NCBI GenBank assembly: GCA_964247055.1
Contig: OZ176054.1
Coordinates: forward strand, 372,001 to 436,000
Direction of reading: 5' to 3'
DNA: 64,000 nucleotides
From: Paragordius varius
Taxonomy: Eukaryota; Nematomorpha
A program made the position numbers and the translations under genes. The notes beneath the pieces are model-generated. The model worked only from the letters and a program-made list of their open reading frames with translations. It searched no databases and was not told where the DNA came from. Positions 1 to 14,008 of this stretch are shown piece after piece (within the stretch, counting starts at the first letter, position 1; the number at the start of each line of letters is the position of its first letter).

Positions 1-56
1 AGTTCCATCATCACCCCAAATATTTTCGAGATCGGAGTATAAATGTAATTTTTATG

Positions 57-80
57 AATTTTTTAAATATTTAAAAAATT
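57..80. repeat. 24 bp perfect palindrome inside the monomer
   Basis: The half-site AATTTTTTAAAT (57-68) is followed directly by its exact reverse complement ATTTAAAAAATT (69-80), with no spacer. The same palindrome is present in most of the roughly 360 monomers at the same place. Minor variants change its centre (TAAATAATTA near 3170, 5410, 6105, 9385 and 10080; TTAATTATTT near 41380, 46721 and 60162). It could extrude as a cruciform or simply be a stiff, nucleosome-unfavourable A/T block. No protein binding is shown by the sequence. Confidence 0.9.
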
Positions 81-108
81 TATTTTATACGATTTTAAAA
101 ATAAAAAT

Positions 109-166
109 GGCTACCTAAAATCCAAATTTGATCAGGTGATGTCACCATAATTTTTTTTGGGTAGCC
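109..166. repeat. Inverted repeat GGCTACC / GGTAGCC with inner GGTGA / TCACC
   Basis: GGCTACC at 109-115 pairs with GGTAGCC at 160-166. Flanking A and T runs extend the pairing imperfectly on both sides. Between them lie the palindrome TGATCA (129-134) and the short inverted repeat GGTGA (135-139) / TCACC (142-146). GGTGATG (135-141) can also pair with CATCACC near the start of the next monomer. The TCACC arm is one of the most variable places in the array (TCACC, TCGCC, TCACT, TTACC), so the inner stem is not strictly conserved, while GGCTACC and GGTAGCC mostly are. Confidence 0.75.
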
Positions 167-1869
167 CTATGGTAGTTCCATCATCACCCCAAATATTTTC
201 GAGATCGGAGTATAAATGTAATTTTTATGAATTTTTTAAATATTTAAAAAATTTATTTTATATGATTTTAAAAATAAAAATGGCTACCTAAAATCCAAAT
301 TTGATCAGGTGATGTCACTATAATTTTTTTGGGTAGCCCTATGGTAGTTCCATCATCACCCCAAATATTTTCGAGATCGGAGTATAAATGTAATTTTTAT
401 GAATTTTTTAAATATTTAAAAAATTTATTTTATACGATTTTAAAAATAAAAATGGCTACCTAAAATCCAAATTTGATCAGGTGATGTTACCATAATTTTT
501 TTTGGGTAGCCCTATGGTAGTTCCATCATCACCCCAAATATTTTCGAGATCGGAGTATAAATGTAATTTTTATGAATTTTTTAAATATTTAAAAAATTTA
601 TTTTATACGATTTTAAAAATAAAAATGGCTACCTAAAATCCAAATTTGATCAGGTGATGTCACCATAATTTTTTTTGGGTAGCCCTATGGTAGTTCCATC
701 ATCACCCCAAATATTGTCGAGATCAAAGTATAAATGTAATTTTTTTGAATTTTTTAAATATTTAAAAAATTTATTTTATACGATTTTAAAAATAAAAATG
801 GCTACCTAAAATCCAAATTTGATCAGGTGATGTTACCATAATTTTTTTTGGGTAGCCCTATGGTAGTTCCATCATCACCCCAAATATTTTCGAGATCGGA
901 GTATAAATGTAATTTTTATGAATTTTTTAAATATTTAAAAAATTTATTTTATACGATTTTAAAAATAAAAATGGCTACCTAAAATCCAAATTTGATCAGG
1001 TGATGTCACCATAATTTTTTTTTGGTAGCCCTATGGTAGTTCCATCATCACCCCAAATATTTTCGAGATCGGAGTATAAATGTAATTTTTATGAATTTTT
1101 TAAATATTTAAAAAATTTATTTTATACGATTTTAAAAATAAAAATGGCTACCTAAAATCCAAATTTGATCAGGTGATGTCGCCATAATTTTTTTTGCTGA
1201 GCCCTATGGTAGTTCCATCATCACCCCAAATATTGTCGAGATCGGAGTATAAATGTAATTTTTATGAATTTTTTAAATATTTAAAAAATTTATTTTATAC
1301 GATTTTAAAAATAAAAATGGCTACCTAAAATCCAAATTTGATCAGGTGATGTCACCATAATTTTTTTTGGGTAGCCCTATGGTAGTTCCATCATCACCCC
1401 AAATATTTTCGAGATCGGAGTATAAATCTAATTTTTATGAATTTTTTAAATATTTAAAAAATTTATTTTATACGATTTTAAAAATAAAAATGGCTACCTA
1501 AAATCCAAATTTGATCAGGTGATGTCACCATAATTTTTTTTGGGTAGCCCTATGGTAGTTCCATCATCACCCCAAATATTGTCGAGATCGGAGTATAAAT
1601 GTAATTTTTATGAATTTTATAAATATTTAAAAAATTTATTTTATACGATTTTAAAAATAAAAATGGCTACCTAAAATCCAAATTTGATCAGGTGATGTCA
1701 CCATAATTTTTTTTGGGTAGCCCTATGGTAGTTCCATCATCACCCCAAATATTTTCGAGATCGGAGTATAAATGTAATTTTTATGAATTTTATATTTAAA
1801 AAATTTATTTTATACGATTTTAAAAATAAAAATGGCTACCTAAAATCCAAATTTGATCAGGTGATGTCG

Positions 1870-4480
1870 CCATAATTTTTTTTGGGTAGCCCTATGGTAG
1901 TTCCATCATCACCCCAAATATTTTCGAGATCGGAGTATAGATGTAATTTTTATGAATTTTTTAAATATTTAAAAAATTTATTTTATACGATTTTAAAATA
2001 AAAATGGCTACCTAAAATCCAAATTTGATCAGGTGATGTTACCATAATTTTTTTTGGGTAGCCCTATGGTAGTTCCATCATCACCCCAAATATTTTCGAG
2101 ATCGGAGTATAAATGTAATTTTTATGAATTTTTTAAATATTTAAAAAATTTATTTTATACGATTTTAAAAATAAAAATGGCTACCTAAAATCCAAATTTG
2201 ATCAGGTCATGTCACCATAATTTTTTTTTGGTAGCCCTATGGTAGTTCCATCATCACCCCAAATATTTTCGAGATCGGAGTATAAATGTAATTTTTATGA
2301 ATTTTTTAAATATTTAAAAAATTTATTTTATACGATTTTAAAAATAAAAATGGCTACCTAAAATCCAAATTTGATCAGGTGATGTCGCCATAATTTTTTT
2401 TGCTGAGCCCTATGGTAGTTCCATCATCACCCCAAATATTGTCGAGATCGGAGTATAAATGTAGTTTTTTTGAATTTTTTAAATATTTAAAAAATTTATT
2501 TTATACGATTTTAAAAATAAAAATGGCTACCTAAAATCCAAATTTGATCAGGTGATGTCACCATAATTTTTTTTGGGTAGCCCTATGGTAGTTCCATCAT
2601 CACCCCAAATATTTTCGAGATCGGAGTATAAATGTAATTTTTATGAATTTTTTAAATATTTAAAAAATTTATTTTATACGATTTTAAAAATAAAAATGGC
2701 TACCTAAAATCCAAATTTGATCAGGTGATGTCACCATATTTGTTTTGGGTAGCCCTATGGTAGTTCCATCATCACCCCAAATATTTTAGGGATCGGACTA
2801 TAAATGTAATTTTTATGAATTTTTTAAATATTTAAAAAATTTATTTTATACGATTTTAAAAATAAAAATGGCTACCTAAAATCCAAATTTGATCAGGTGA
2901 TGTCACCATAATTTTTTTTGGGTAGCCCTATGGTAGTTCCATCATCACCCCAAATATTTTGGGGATCGGACTATAAATGTAATTTTTATGAATTTTTTAA
3001 ATATTTAAAAAATTTATTTTATACGATTTTAAAAATAAAAATGGCTACCTAAAATCCAAATTTGATCAGGTGATGTCACCATAATTTTTTTTGGGTAGCC
3101 CTATGGTAGTTCCATCATCACCCCAAATATTTTCGAGATCGGAGTATAAATGTAATTTTTATGAATTTTTTAAATAATTAAAAAATTTATTTTATACGAT
3201 TTTAAAAATAAAAATGGCTACCTAAAATCCAAATTTGATCAGGTGATGTTACCATAATTTTTTTTGGGTAGCCCTATGGTAGTTCCATCATCACCCCAAA
3301 TATTTTCGAGATCGGAGTATAAATGTAATTTTTATGAATTTTTTAAATATTTAAAAAATTTATTTTATACGACTTTAAAAATAAAAATGGCTACCTAAAA
3401 TCCAAATTTGATCAGGTCATGTCACCATAATTTTTTTTTGGTAGCCCTATGGTAGTTCCATCATCACCCCAAATATTTTCGAGATCGGAGTATAAATGTA
3501 ATTTTTATGAATTTTTTAAATATTTAAAAAATTTATTTTATATGATTTTAAAAATAAAAATGGCTACCTAAAATCCAAATTTGATCAGGTGATGTCGCCA
3601 TAATTTTTTTTGCTGAGCCCTATGGTAGTTCCATCATCACCCCAAATATTGTCGAGATCGGAGTATAAATGTAGTTTTTTTGAATTTTTTAAATATTTAA
3701 AAAATTTATTTTATACGATTTTAAAAATAAAAATGGCTACCTAAAATCCAAATTTGATCAGGTGATGTCACCATAATTTTGGGTAGCCCTATGGTAGTTC
3801 CATCATCACCCCAAATATTTTCGAGATCGGAGTATAAATGTAATTTTTATGAATTTTTTAAATATTTAAAAAATTTATTTTATACGATTTTAAAAATAAA
3901 AATGGCTACCTAAAATCCAAATTTGATCAGGTGATGTCGCCATAATTTTTTTTGGGTAGCCCTATGGTAGTTCCATCATCACCCCAAATATTTTCGAGAT
4001 CGGAGTATAGATGTAATTTTTATGAATTTTTTTAAATATTTAAAAAATTTATTTTATACGATTTTAAAAATAAAAATGGCTACCTAAAATCTAAATTTGA
4101 TCAGGTGATGTTACCATAATTTTTTTTGGGTAGCCCTATGGTAGTTCCATCATCACCCCAAATATTTTCGAGATCGGAGTATAAATGTAATTTTTATGAA
4201 TTTTTTAAATATTTAAAAAATTTATTTTATACGATTTTAAAAATAAAAATGGCTACCTAAAATCCAAATTTGATCAGGTCATCTCACCATAATTTTTTTT
4301 TGGTAGCCCTATGGTAGTTCCATCATCACCCCAAATATTTTCGAGATCGGAGTATAAATGTAATTTTTATGAATTTTTTAAATATTTAAAAAATTTATTT
4401 TATACGATTTTAAAAATAAAAATGGCTACCTAAAATCCAAATTTGATCAGGTGATGTCGCCATAATTTTTTTTGCTGAGC
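1870..4480. repeat. Higher-order repeat, about 12-monomer offset (2070 bp)
   Basis: A module ordered GTCGCC copy, GTATAGATG copy, GTTACC copy, TTTTGGTAGCC copy, then TTTGCTGAGCC copy appears at about 1870-2402 and again at 3938-4474. The rare GTATAG marker lies at 1935 and 4005, 2070 bp apart. The tail of the module (GTTACC, TTTTGGTAGCC, GCTGAG) also occurs once between these, ending near 3612. Boundaries are approximate because only marker sites were compared. Confidence 0.7.
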
Positions 4481-7400
4481 CCTATGGTAGTTCCATCATC
4501 ACCCCAAATATTTTCGAGATCGGAGTATAAATGTAATTTTTATGAATTTTTTAAATATTTAAAAAATTTATTTTATACGATTTTAAAAATAAAAATGGCT
4601 ACCTAAAATCCAAATTTGATCAGGTGATGTCGCCATAATTTTTTTTGCTGAGCCCTATGGTAGTTCCATCATCACCCCAAATATTTTGGGGATCGGACTA
4701 TAAATGTAATTTTTATGAATTTTTTAAATATTTAAAAAATTTATTTTATACGATTATAAAAATAAAAATGGCTACCTAAAATCCAAATTTGATCAGGTGA
4801 TGTCACCATTGTTTTGGGTAGCCCTATGGTAGTTCCATCATCACCCCAAATATTGTCGAGATCGGAGTATAAATGTAGTTTTTTTGAATTTTTTAAATAT
4901 TTAAAAAATTTATTTTATACGATTTTAAAAATAAAAATGGCTACCTAAAATCCAAATTTGATCAGGTGATGTCACCATAATTTTTTTTGGGTAGCCCTAT
5001 GGTAGTTCCATCATCACCCCAAATATTTTCGAGATCGGAGTATAAATGTAATTTTTATGAATTTTTTAAATATTTAAAAAATTTATTTTATACGATTTTA
5101 AAAATAAAAATGGCTACCTAAAATCCAAATTTGATCAGGTGATGTCACCATATTTGTTTTGGGTAGCCCTATGGTAGTTCCATCATCACCCCAAATATTT
5201 TGGGGATCGGACTATAAATGTAATTTTTATGAATTTTTTAAATATTTAAAAAATTTATTTTATACGATTTTAAAAATAAAAATGGCTACCTAAAATCCAA
5301 ATTTGATCAGGTGATGTCACCATAATTTTTTTTGGGTAGCCCTATGGTAGTTCCATCATCACCCCAAATATTTTCGAGATCGGAGTATAAATGTAATTTT
5401 TATGAATTTTTTAAATAATTAAAAAAATTATTTTATACGATTTTAAAAATAAAAATGGCTACCTAAAATCCAAATTTGATCAGGTGATGTTACCATAATT
5501 TTTTTTGGGTAGCCCTATGGTAGTTCCATCATCACCCCAAATATTTTCGAGATCGGAGTATAAATGTAATTTTTATGAATTTTTTAAATATTTAAAAAAT
5601 TTATTTTATACGATTTTAAAAATAAAAATGGCTACCTAAAATCCAAATTTGATCAGGTCATGTCACCATAATTTTTTTTTGGTAGCCCTATGGTAGTTCC
5701 ATCATCACCCCAAATATTTTCGAGATCGGAGTATAAATGTAATTTTTATGAATTTTTTAAATATTTAAAAAATTTATTTTATACGATTTTAAAAATAAAA
5801 ATGGCTACCTAAAATCCAAATTTGATCAGGTGATGTCGCCATAATTTTTTTTGCTGAGCCCTATGGTAGTTCCATCATCACCCCAAATATTTTCGAGATC
5901 GGAGTATAAATGTAATTTTTATGAATTTTTTAAATATTTAAAAAATTTATTTTATACGATTTTAAAAATAAAAATGGCTACCTAAAATCCAAATTTGATC
6001 AGGTGATGTCACCATAATTTTTTTTGCTGAGCCCTATGGTAGTTCCATCATCACCCCAAATATTTTCGAGATCGGAGTATAAATGTAATTTTTATGAATT
6101 TTTTAAATAATTAAAAAAATTATTTTATACGATTTTAAAAATAAAAATGGCTACCTAAAATCCAAATTTGATCAGGTGATGACCCCATAATTTTTTTTGC
6201 TGAGCCCTATGGTAGTTCCATCATCACCCCAAATATTTTCGAGATCGGAGTATAAATGTAATTTTTATGAATTTTTTAAATATTTAAAAAATTTATTTTA
6301 TACGATTTTAAAAATAAAAATGGCTACCTAAAATCCAAATTTGATCAGGTGATGTTACCATAATTTTTTTTGCTTAGCCCTATGGTAGTTCCATCATCAC
6401 CCCAAATATTTTCGAGATCGGAGTATAAATGTAATTTTTATGAATTTTTTAAATATTTAAAAAATTTATTTTATATGATTTTAAAAATAAAAATGGCTAC
6501 CTAAAATCCAAATTTGATCAGGTGATGTCGCCATAATTTTTTTTGCTGAGCCCTATGGTAGTTCCATCATCACCCCAAATATTGTCGAGATCGGAGTATA
6601 AATGTAGTTTTTTTGAATTTTTTAAATATTTAAAAAATTTATTTTATACGATTTTAAAAATAAAAATGGCTACCTAAAATCCAAATTTGATCAGGTGATG
6701 TCACCATAATTTTGGGTAGCCCTATGGTAGTTCCATCATCACCCCAAATATTTTCGAGATCGGAGTATAAATGTAATTTTTATGAATTTTTTAAATATTT
6801 AAAAAATTTATTTTATACGATTTTAAAAATAAAAATGGCTACCTAAAATCCAAATTTGATCAGGTGATGTCGCCATAATTTTTTTTGGGTAGCCCTATGG
6901 TAGTTCCATCATCACCCCAAATATTTTCGAGATCGGAGTATAGATGTAATTTTTATGAATTTTTTTAAATATTTAAAAAATTTATTTTATACGATTTTAA
7001 AAATAAAAATGGCTACCTAAAATCTAAATTTGATCAGGTGATGTTACCATAATTTTTTTTGGGTAGCCCTATGGTAGTTCCATCATCACCCCAAATATTT
7101 TCGAGATCGGAGTATAAATGTAATTTTTATGAATTTTTTAAATATTTAAAAAATTTATTTTATACGATTTTAAAAATAAAAATGGCTACCTAAAATCCAA
7201 ATTTGATCAGGTCATCTCACCATAATTTTTTTTTGGTAGCCCTATGGTAGTTCCATCATCACCCCAAATATTTTCGAGATCGGAGTATAAATGTAATTTT
7301 TATGAATTTTTTAAATATTTAAAAAATTTATTTTATACGATTTTAAAAATAAAAATGGCTACCTAAAATCCAAATTTGATCAGGTGATGTCGCCATAATT

Positions 7401-7930
7401 TTTTTTGCTGAGCCCTATGGTAGTTCCATCATCACCCCAAATATTTTGGGGATCGGACTATAAATGTAATTTTTATGAATTTTTTAAATATTTAAAAAAT
7501 TTATTTTATACGATTATAAAAATAAAAATGGCTACCTAAAATCCAAATTTGATCAGGTGATGTCACCATATTTGTTTTGGGTAGCCCTATGGTAGTTCCA
7601 TCATCACCCCAAATATTGTCGAGATCGGAGTATAAATGTAGTTTTTTTGAATTTTTTAAATATTTAAAAAATTTATTTTATACGATTTTAAAAATAAAAA
7701 TGGCTACCTAAAATCCAAATTTGATCAGGTGATGTCACCATAATTTTTTTTGGGTAGCCCTATGGTAGTTCCATCATCACCCCAAATATTTTCGAGATCG
7801 GAGTATAAATGTAATTTTTATGAATTTTTTAAATATTTAAAAAATTTATTTTATACGATTTTAAAAATAAAAATGGCTACCTAAAATCCAAATTTGATCA
7901 GGTGATGTCACCATATTTGTTTTGGGTAGC
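3612..7930. repeat. Higher-order repeat, 17-monomer offset (2933 bp)
   Basis: Several rare markers recur exactly 2933 bp apart: GCTGAG at 3612 and 6545, GTATAG at 4005 and 6938, ATCTAAATTT at 4091 and 7024, GTCATCTCACC at about 4281 and 7214, and GCTGAG at 4474 and 7407. After that point the downstream copy has one monomer fewer: the CGATTATAAA marker is at 4751 and 7511, 2760 bp apart. Confidence 0.8.
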
Positions 7931-10370
7931 CCTATGGTAGTTCCATCATCACCCCAAATATTTTGGGGATCGGACTATAAATGTAATTTTTATGAATTTT
8001 TTAAATATTTAAAAAATTTATTTTATACGATTTTAAAAATAAAAATGGCTACCTAAAATCCAAATTTGATCAGGTGATGTCACCATAATTTTTTTTGGGT
8101 AGCCCTATGGTAGTTCCATCATCACCCCAAATATTTTCGAGATCGGAGTATAAATGTAATTTTTATGAATTTTTTAAATATTTAAAAAATTTATTTTATA
8201 CGATTTTAAAAATAAAAATGGCTACCTAAAATCCAAATTTGATCAGGTCATCTCACCATAATTTTTTTTTGGTAGCCCTATGGTAGTTCCATCATCACCC
8301 CAAATATTTTCGAGATCGGAGTATAAATGTAATTTTTATGAATTTTTTAAATATTTAAAAAATTTATTTTATACGATTTTAAAAATAAAAATGGCTACCT
8401 AAAATCCAAATTTGATCAGGTGATGTCGCCATAATTTTTTTTGCTGAGCCCTATGGTAGTTCCATCATCACCCCAAATATTTTCGAGATCGGAGTATAAA
8501 TGTAATTTTTATGAATTTTTTAAATATTTAAAAAATTTATTTTATACGATTTTAAAAATAAAAATGGCTACCTAAAATCCAAATTTGATCAGGTGATGTC
8601 GCCATAATTTTTTTTGCTGAGCCCTATGGTAGTTCCATCATCACCCCAAATATTTTGGGGATCGGACTATAAATGTAATTTTTATGAATTTTTTAAATAT
8701 TTAAAAAATTTATTTTATACGATTATAAAAATAAAAATGGCTACCTAAAATCCAAATTTGATCAGGTGATGTCACCATATTTGTTTTGGGTAGCCCTATG
8801 GTAGTTCCATCATCACCCCAAATATTGTCGAGATCGGAGTATAAATGTAGTTTTTTTGAATTTTTTAAATATTTAAAAAATTTATTTTATACGATTTTAA
8901 AAATAAAAATGGCTACCTAAAATCCAAATTTGATCAGGTGATGTCACCATAATTTTTTTTGGGTAGCCCTATGGTAGTTCCATCATCACCCCAAATATTT
9001 TCGAGATCGGGGTATAAATGTAATTTTTATGAATTTTTTAAATATTTAAAAAATTTATTTTATACGATTTTAAAAATAAAAATGGCTACCTAAAATCCAA
9101 ATTTGATCAGGTGATGTCACCATATTTGTTTTGGGTAGCCCTATGGTAGTTCCATCATCACCCCAAATATTTTGGGGATCGGACTATAAATGTAATTTTT
9201 ATGAATTTTTTAAATATTTAAAAAATTTATTTTATACGATTTTAAAAATAAAAATGGCTACCTAAAATCCAAATTTGATCAGGTGATGTCACCATAATTT
9301 TTTTTGGGTAGCCCTATGGTAGTTCCATCATCACCCCAAATATTTTCGAGATCGGAGTATAAATGTAATTTTTATGAATTTTTTAAATAATTAAAAAAAT
9401 TATTTTATACGATTTTAAAAATAAAAATGGCTACCTAAAATCCAAATTTGATCAGGTGATGTTACCATAATTTTTTTTGGGTAGCCCTATGGTAGTTCCA
9501 TCATCACCCCAAATATTTTCGAGATCGGAGTATAAATGTAATTTTTATGAATTTTTTAAATATTTAAAAAATTTATTTTATACGATTTTAAAAATAAAAA
9601 TGGCTACCTAAAATCCAAATTTGATCAGGTCATGTCACCATAATTTTTTTTTGGTAGCCCTATGGTAGTTCCATCATCACCCCAAATATTTTCGAGATCG
9701 GAGTATAAATGTAATTTTTATGAATTTTTTAAATATTTAAAAAATTTATTTTATACGATTTTAAAAATAAAAATTGCTACCTAAAATCCAAATTTGATCA
9801 GGTGATGTCGCCATAATTTTTTTTGCTGAGCCCTATGGTAGTTCCATCATCACCCCAAATATTTTCGAGATCGGAGTATAAATGTAATTTTTATGAATTT
9901 TTTAAATATTTAAAAAATTTATTTTATACGATTTTAAAAATAAAAATGGCTACCTAAAATCCAAATTTGATCAGGTGATGTCACCATAATTTTTTTTGCT
10001 GAGCCCTATGGTAGTTCCATCATCACCCCAAATATTTTCGAGATCGGAGTATAAATGTAATTTTTATGAATTTTTTAAATAATTAAAAAAATTATTTTAT
10101 ACGATTTTAAAAATAAAAATGGCTACCTAAAATCCAAATTTGATCAGGTGATGACCCCATAATTTTTTTTGCTGAGCCCTATGGTAGTTCCATCATCACC
10201 CCAAATATTTTCGAGATCGGAGTATAAATGTAATTTTTATGAATTTTTTAAATATTTAAAAAATTTATTTTATACGATTTTAAAAATAAAAATGGCTACC
10301 TAAAATCCAAATTTGATCAGGTGATGTTACCATAATTTTTTTTGCTGAGCCCTATGGTAGTTCCATCATC
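4647..10370. repeat. Higher-order repeat, 23-monomer offset (about 3.97 kb)
   Basis: The stretch from the CGATTATAAA marker (4751) to the GATGACCCC marker (about 6180) recurs as 8720 to about 10153. The order is the same: G-type, GTAGTTTTTTT, TAAATAATTA, GTTACC, TTTTGGTAGCC and serial GCTGAG copies. The offset is 3972 bp after a 3 bp length difference near 4810. The CGATTATAAA marker also occurs at 7511, giving a 7-monomer (1209 bp) step to 8720. This shows repeated amplification of overlapping blocks. Confidence 0.8.
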
Positions 10371-13300
10371 ACCCCAAATATTTTCGAGATCGGAGTATAA
10401 ATGTAATTTTTATGAATTTTTTAAATAATTAAAAAAATTATTTTATACGATTTTAAAAATAAAAATGGCTACCTAAAATCCAAATTTGATCAGGTGATGT
10501 TACCATAATTTTTTTTGGGTAGCCCTATGGTAGTTCCATCATCACCCCAAATATTTTCGAGATCGGAGTATAAATGTAATTTTTATGAATTTTTTAAATA
10601 ATTAAAAAAATTATTTTATACGATTTTAAAAATAAAAATGGCTACCTAAAATCCAAATTTGATCAGGTGATGTTACCATAATTTTTTTTGGGTAGCCCTA
10701 TGGTAGTTCCATCATCACCCCAAATATTTTCGAGATCGGAGTATAAATGTAATTTTTATGAATTTTTTAAATATTTAAAAAATTTATTTTATACGATTTT
10801 AAAAATAAAAATGGCTACCTAAAATCCAAATTTGATCAGGTGATGTCACCATAATTTTTTTTGGGTAGCCCTATGGTAGTTCCATCATCACCCCAAATAT
10901 TTTCGAGATCGGAGTATAAATGTAATTTTTATGAATTTTTTAAATATTTAAAAAATTTATTTTATACGATTTTAAAAATAAAAATGGCTACCTAAAATCC
11001 AAATTTGATCAGGTGATGTCACCATATTTGTTTTGGGTAGCCCTATGGTAGTTCCATCATCACCCCAAATATTTTGGGGATCGGACTATAAATGTAATTT
11101 TTATGAATTTTTTAAATATTTAAAAAATTTATTTTATACGATTTTAAAAATAAAAATGGCTACCTAAAATCCAAATTTGATCAGGTGATGTCACCATATT
11201 TGTTTTGGGTAGCCCTATGGTAGTTCCATCATCACCCCAAATATTTTGGGGATCGGACTATAAATGTAATTTTTATGAATTTTTTAAATATTTAAAAAAT
11301 TTATTTTATACGATTTTAAAAATAAAAATGGCTACCTAAAATCCAAATTTGATCAGGTGATGTCACCATAATTTTTTTTGGGTAGCCCTATGGTAGTTCC
11401 ATCATCACCCCAAATATTTTGGGGATCGGACTATAAATGTAATTTTTATGAATTTTTTAAATATTTAAAAAATTTATTTTATACGATTTTAAAAATAAAA
11501 ATGGCTACCTAAAATCCAAATTTGATCAGGTGATGTCACCATATTTGTTTTGGGTAGCCCTATGGTAGTTCCATCATCACCCCAAATATTTTGGGGATCG
11601 GACTATAAATGTAATTTTTATGAATTTTTTAAATATTTAAAAAATTTATTTTATACGATTTTAAAAATAAAAATGGCTACCTAAAATCCAAATTTGATCA
11701 GGTGATGTCACCATAATTTTTTTTGGGTAGCCCTATGGTAGTTCCATCATCACCCCAAATATTTTGGGGATCGGACTATAAATGTAATTTTTATGAATTT
11801 TTTAAATATTTAAAAAATTTATTTTATACGATTTTAAAAATAAAAATGGCTACCTAAAATCCAAATTTGATCAGGTGATGTCACCATAATTTTTTTGGGT
11901 AGCCCTATGGTAGTTCCATCATCACCCCAAATATTTTCGAGATCGGAGTATAAATGTAATTTTTATGAATTTTTTAAATATTTAAAAAATTTATTTTATA
12001 CGATTTTAAAAATAAAAATGGCTACCTAAAATCCAAATTTGATCAGGTGATGTCACTATAATTTTTTTGGGTAGCCCTATGGTAGTTCCATCATCACCCC
12101 AAATATTTTCGAGATCGGAGTATAAATGTAATTTTTATGAATTTTTTAAATATTTAAAAAATTTATTTTATACGATTTTAAAAATAAAAATGGCTACCTA
12201 AAATCCAAATTTGATCAGGTGATGTCACCATAATTTTTTTTGGGTAGCCCTATGGTAGTTCCATCATCACCCCAAATATTGTCGAGATCGGAGTATAAAT
12301 GAAATTTTTATGAATTTTTTAAATATTTAAAAAATTTTTATACGATTTTAAAAATAAAAATGGCTACCTAAAATCCAAATTTGATCAGGTGATGTCACCA
12401 TATTTGTTTTGGGTAGCCCTATGGTAGTTCCATCATCACCCCAAATATTTTGGGGATCGGACTATAAATGTAATTTTTATGAATTTTTTAAATATTTAAA
12501 AAATTTATTTTATACGATTTTAAAAATAAAAATGGCTACCTAAAATCCAAATTTGATCAGGTGATGTCACCATAATTTTTTTTGGGTAGCCCTATGGTAG
12601 TTCCATCATCACCCCAAATATTTTGGGGATCGGACTATAAATGTAATTTTTATGAATTTTTTAAATATTTAAAAAATTTATTTTATACGATTTTAAAAAT
12701 AAAAATGGCTACCTAAAATCCAAATTTGATCAGGTGATGTCACCATATTTGTTTTGGGTAGCCCTATGGTAGTTCCATCATCACCCCAAATATTTTGGGG
12801 ATCGGACTATAAATGTAATTTTTATGAATTTTTTAAATATTTAAAAAATTTATTTTATACGATTTTAAAAATAAAAATGGCTACCTAAAATCCAAATTTG
12901 ATCAGGTGATGTCACCATAATTTTTTTTGGGTAGCCCTATGGTAGTTCCATCATCACCCCAAATTTTGGGGATCGGACTATAAATGTAATTTTTATGAAT
13001 TTTTTAAATATTTAAAAAATTTATTTTATACGATTTTAAAAATAAAAATGGCTACCTAAAATCCAAATTTGATCAGGTGATGTCACCATAATTTTTTTGG
13101 GTAGCCCTATGGTAGTTCCATCATCACCCCAAATATTTTCGAGATCGGAGTATAAATGTAATTTTTATGAATTTTTTAAATATTTAAAAAATTTATTTTA
13201 TACGATTTTAAAAATAAAAATGGCTACCTAAAATCCAAATTTGATCAGGTGATGTCACTATAATTTTTTTGGGTAGCCCTATGGTAGTTCCATCATCACC

Positions 13301-14008
13301 CCAAATATTTTCGAGATCGGAGTATAAATGTAATTTTTATGAATTTTTTAAATATTTAAAAAATTTATTTTATACGATTTTAAAAATAAAAATGGCTACC
13401 TAAAATCCAAATTTGATCAGGTGATGTCACCATATTTGTTTTGGGTAGCCCTATGGTAGTTCCATCATCACCCCAAATATTTTGGGGATCGGACTATAAA
13501 TGTAATTTTTATGAATTTTTTAAATATTTAAAAAATTTATTTTATACGATTTTAAAAATAAAAATGGCTACCTAAAATCCAAATTTGATCAGGTGATGTC
13601 ACCATATTTGTTTTGGGTAGCCCTATGGTAGTTCCATCATCACCCCAAATATTTTGGGGATCGGACTATAAATGTAATTTTTATGAATTTTTTAAATATT
13701 TAAAAAATTTATTTTATACGATTTTAAAAATAAAAATGGCTACCTAAAATCCAAATTTGATCAGGTGATGTCACCATAATTTTTTTTGGGTAGCCCTATG
13801 GTAGTTCCATCATCACCCCAAATATTTTGGGGATCGGACTATAAATGTAATTTTTATGAATTTTTTAAATATTTAAAAAATTTATTTTATACGATTTTAA
13901 AAATAAAAATGGCTACCTAAAATCCAAATTTGATCAGGTGATGTCACCATAATTTTTTTGGGTAGCCCTATGGTAGTTCCATCATCACCCCAAATATTTT
14001 CGAGATCG

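Larger units (their letters stand above)
1..173 (+). repeat. Reference satellite monomer
   Basis: Chosen as the description unit. In order it has: AGTTCCATCATCACCCC (1-17); the diagnostic TTTTCGAGATCGGAG segment (23-37); TATAAATG; a 24 bp palindrome (57-80); an A/T stretch with TACGAT (88-93); GGCTACC (109-115); TGATCA (129-134); GGTGATGTCACC (135-146); a T run (151-158); and GGGTAGCCCTATGGT (159-173). By hand count 45 of 173 bases are G or C. There are two GATC sites, at 30 and 130. I do not recognise the sequence as a named satellite. It is not human alpha satellite despite the similar length. Confidence 0.9.

Noticed and set aside
23-40. CENP-B box
   Set aside because: TTTCGAGATCGGAGTAT looks faintly similar, but the required A and CGGG of the box (TTCG-N4-A-N2-CGGG) are not in place.
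35-44. Functional TATA box in each monomer (GTATAAATG)
   Set aside because: TATAAA is expected by chance in a 74% A+T repeat, and no conserved downstream transcript or ORF is visible.
125-150. Hammerhead ribozyme in the satellite transcript
   Set aside because: The minus strand has CCTGATCAAA, close to but not the CTGATGA core, and no paired GAAA core follows at a suitable distance.
1-173. Human-type alpha satellite
   Set aside because: Only the length is similar; the sequence is unrelated as far as I can read it.
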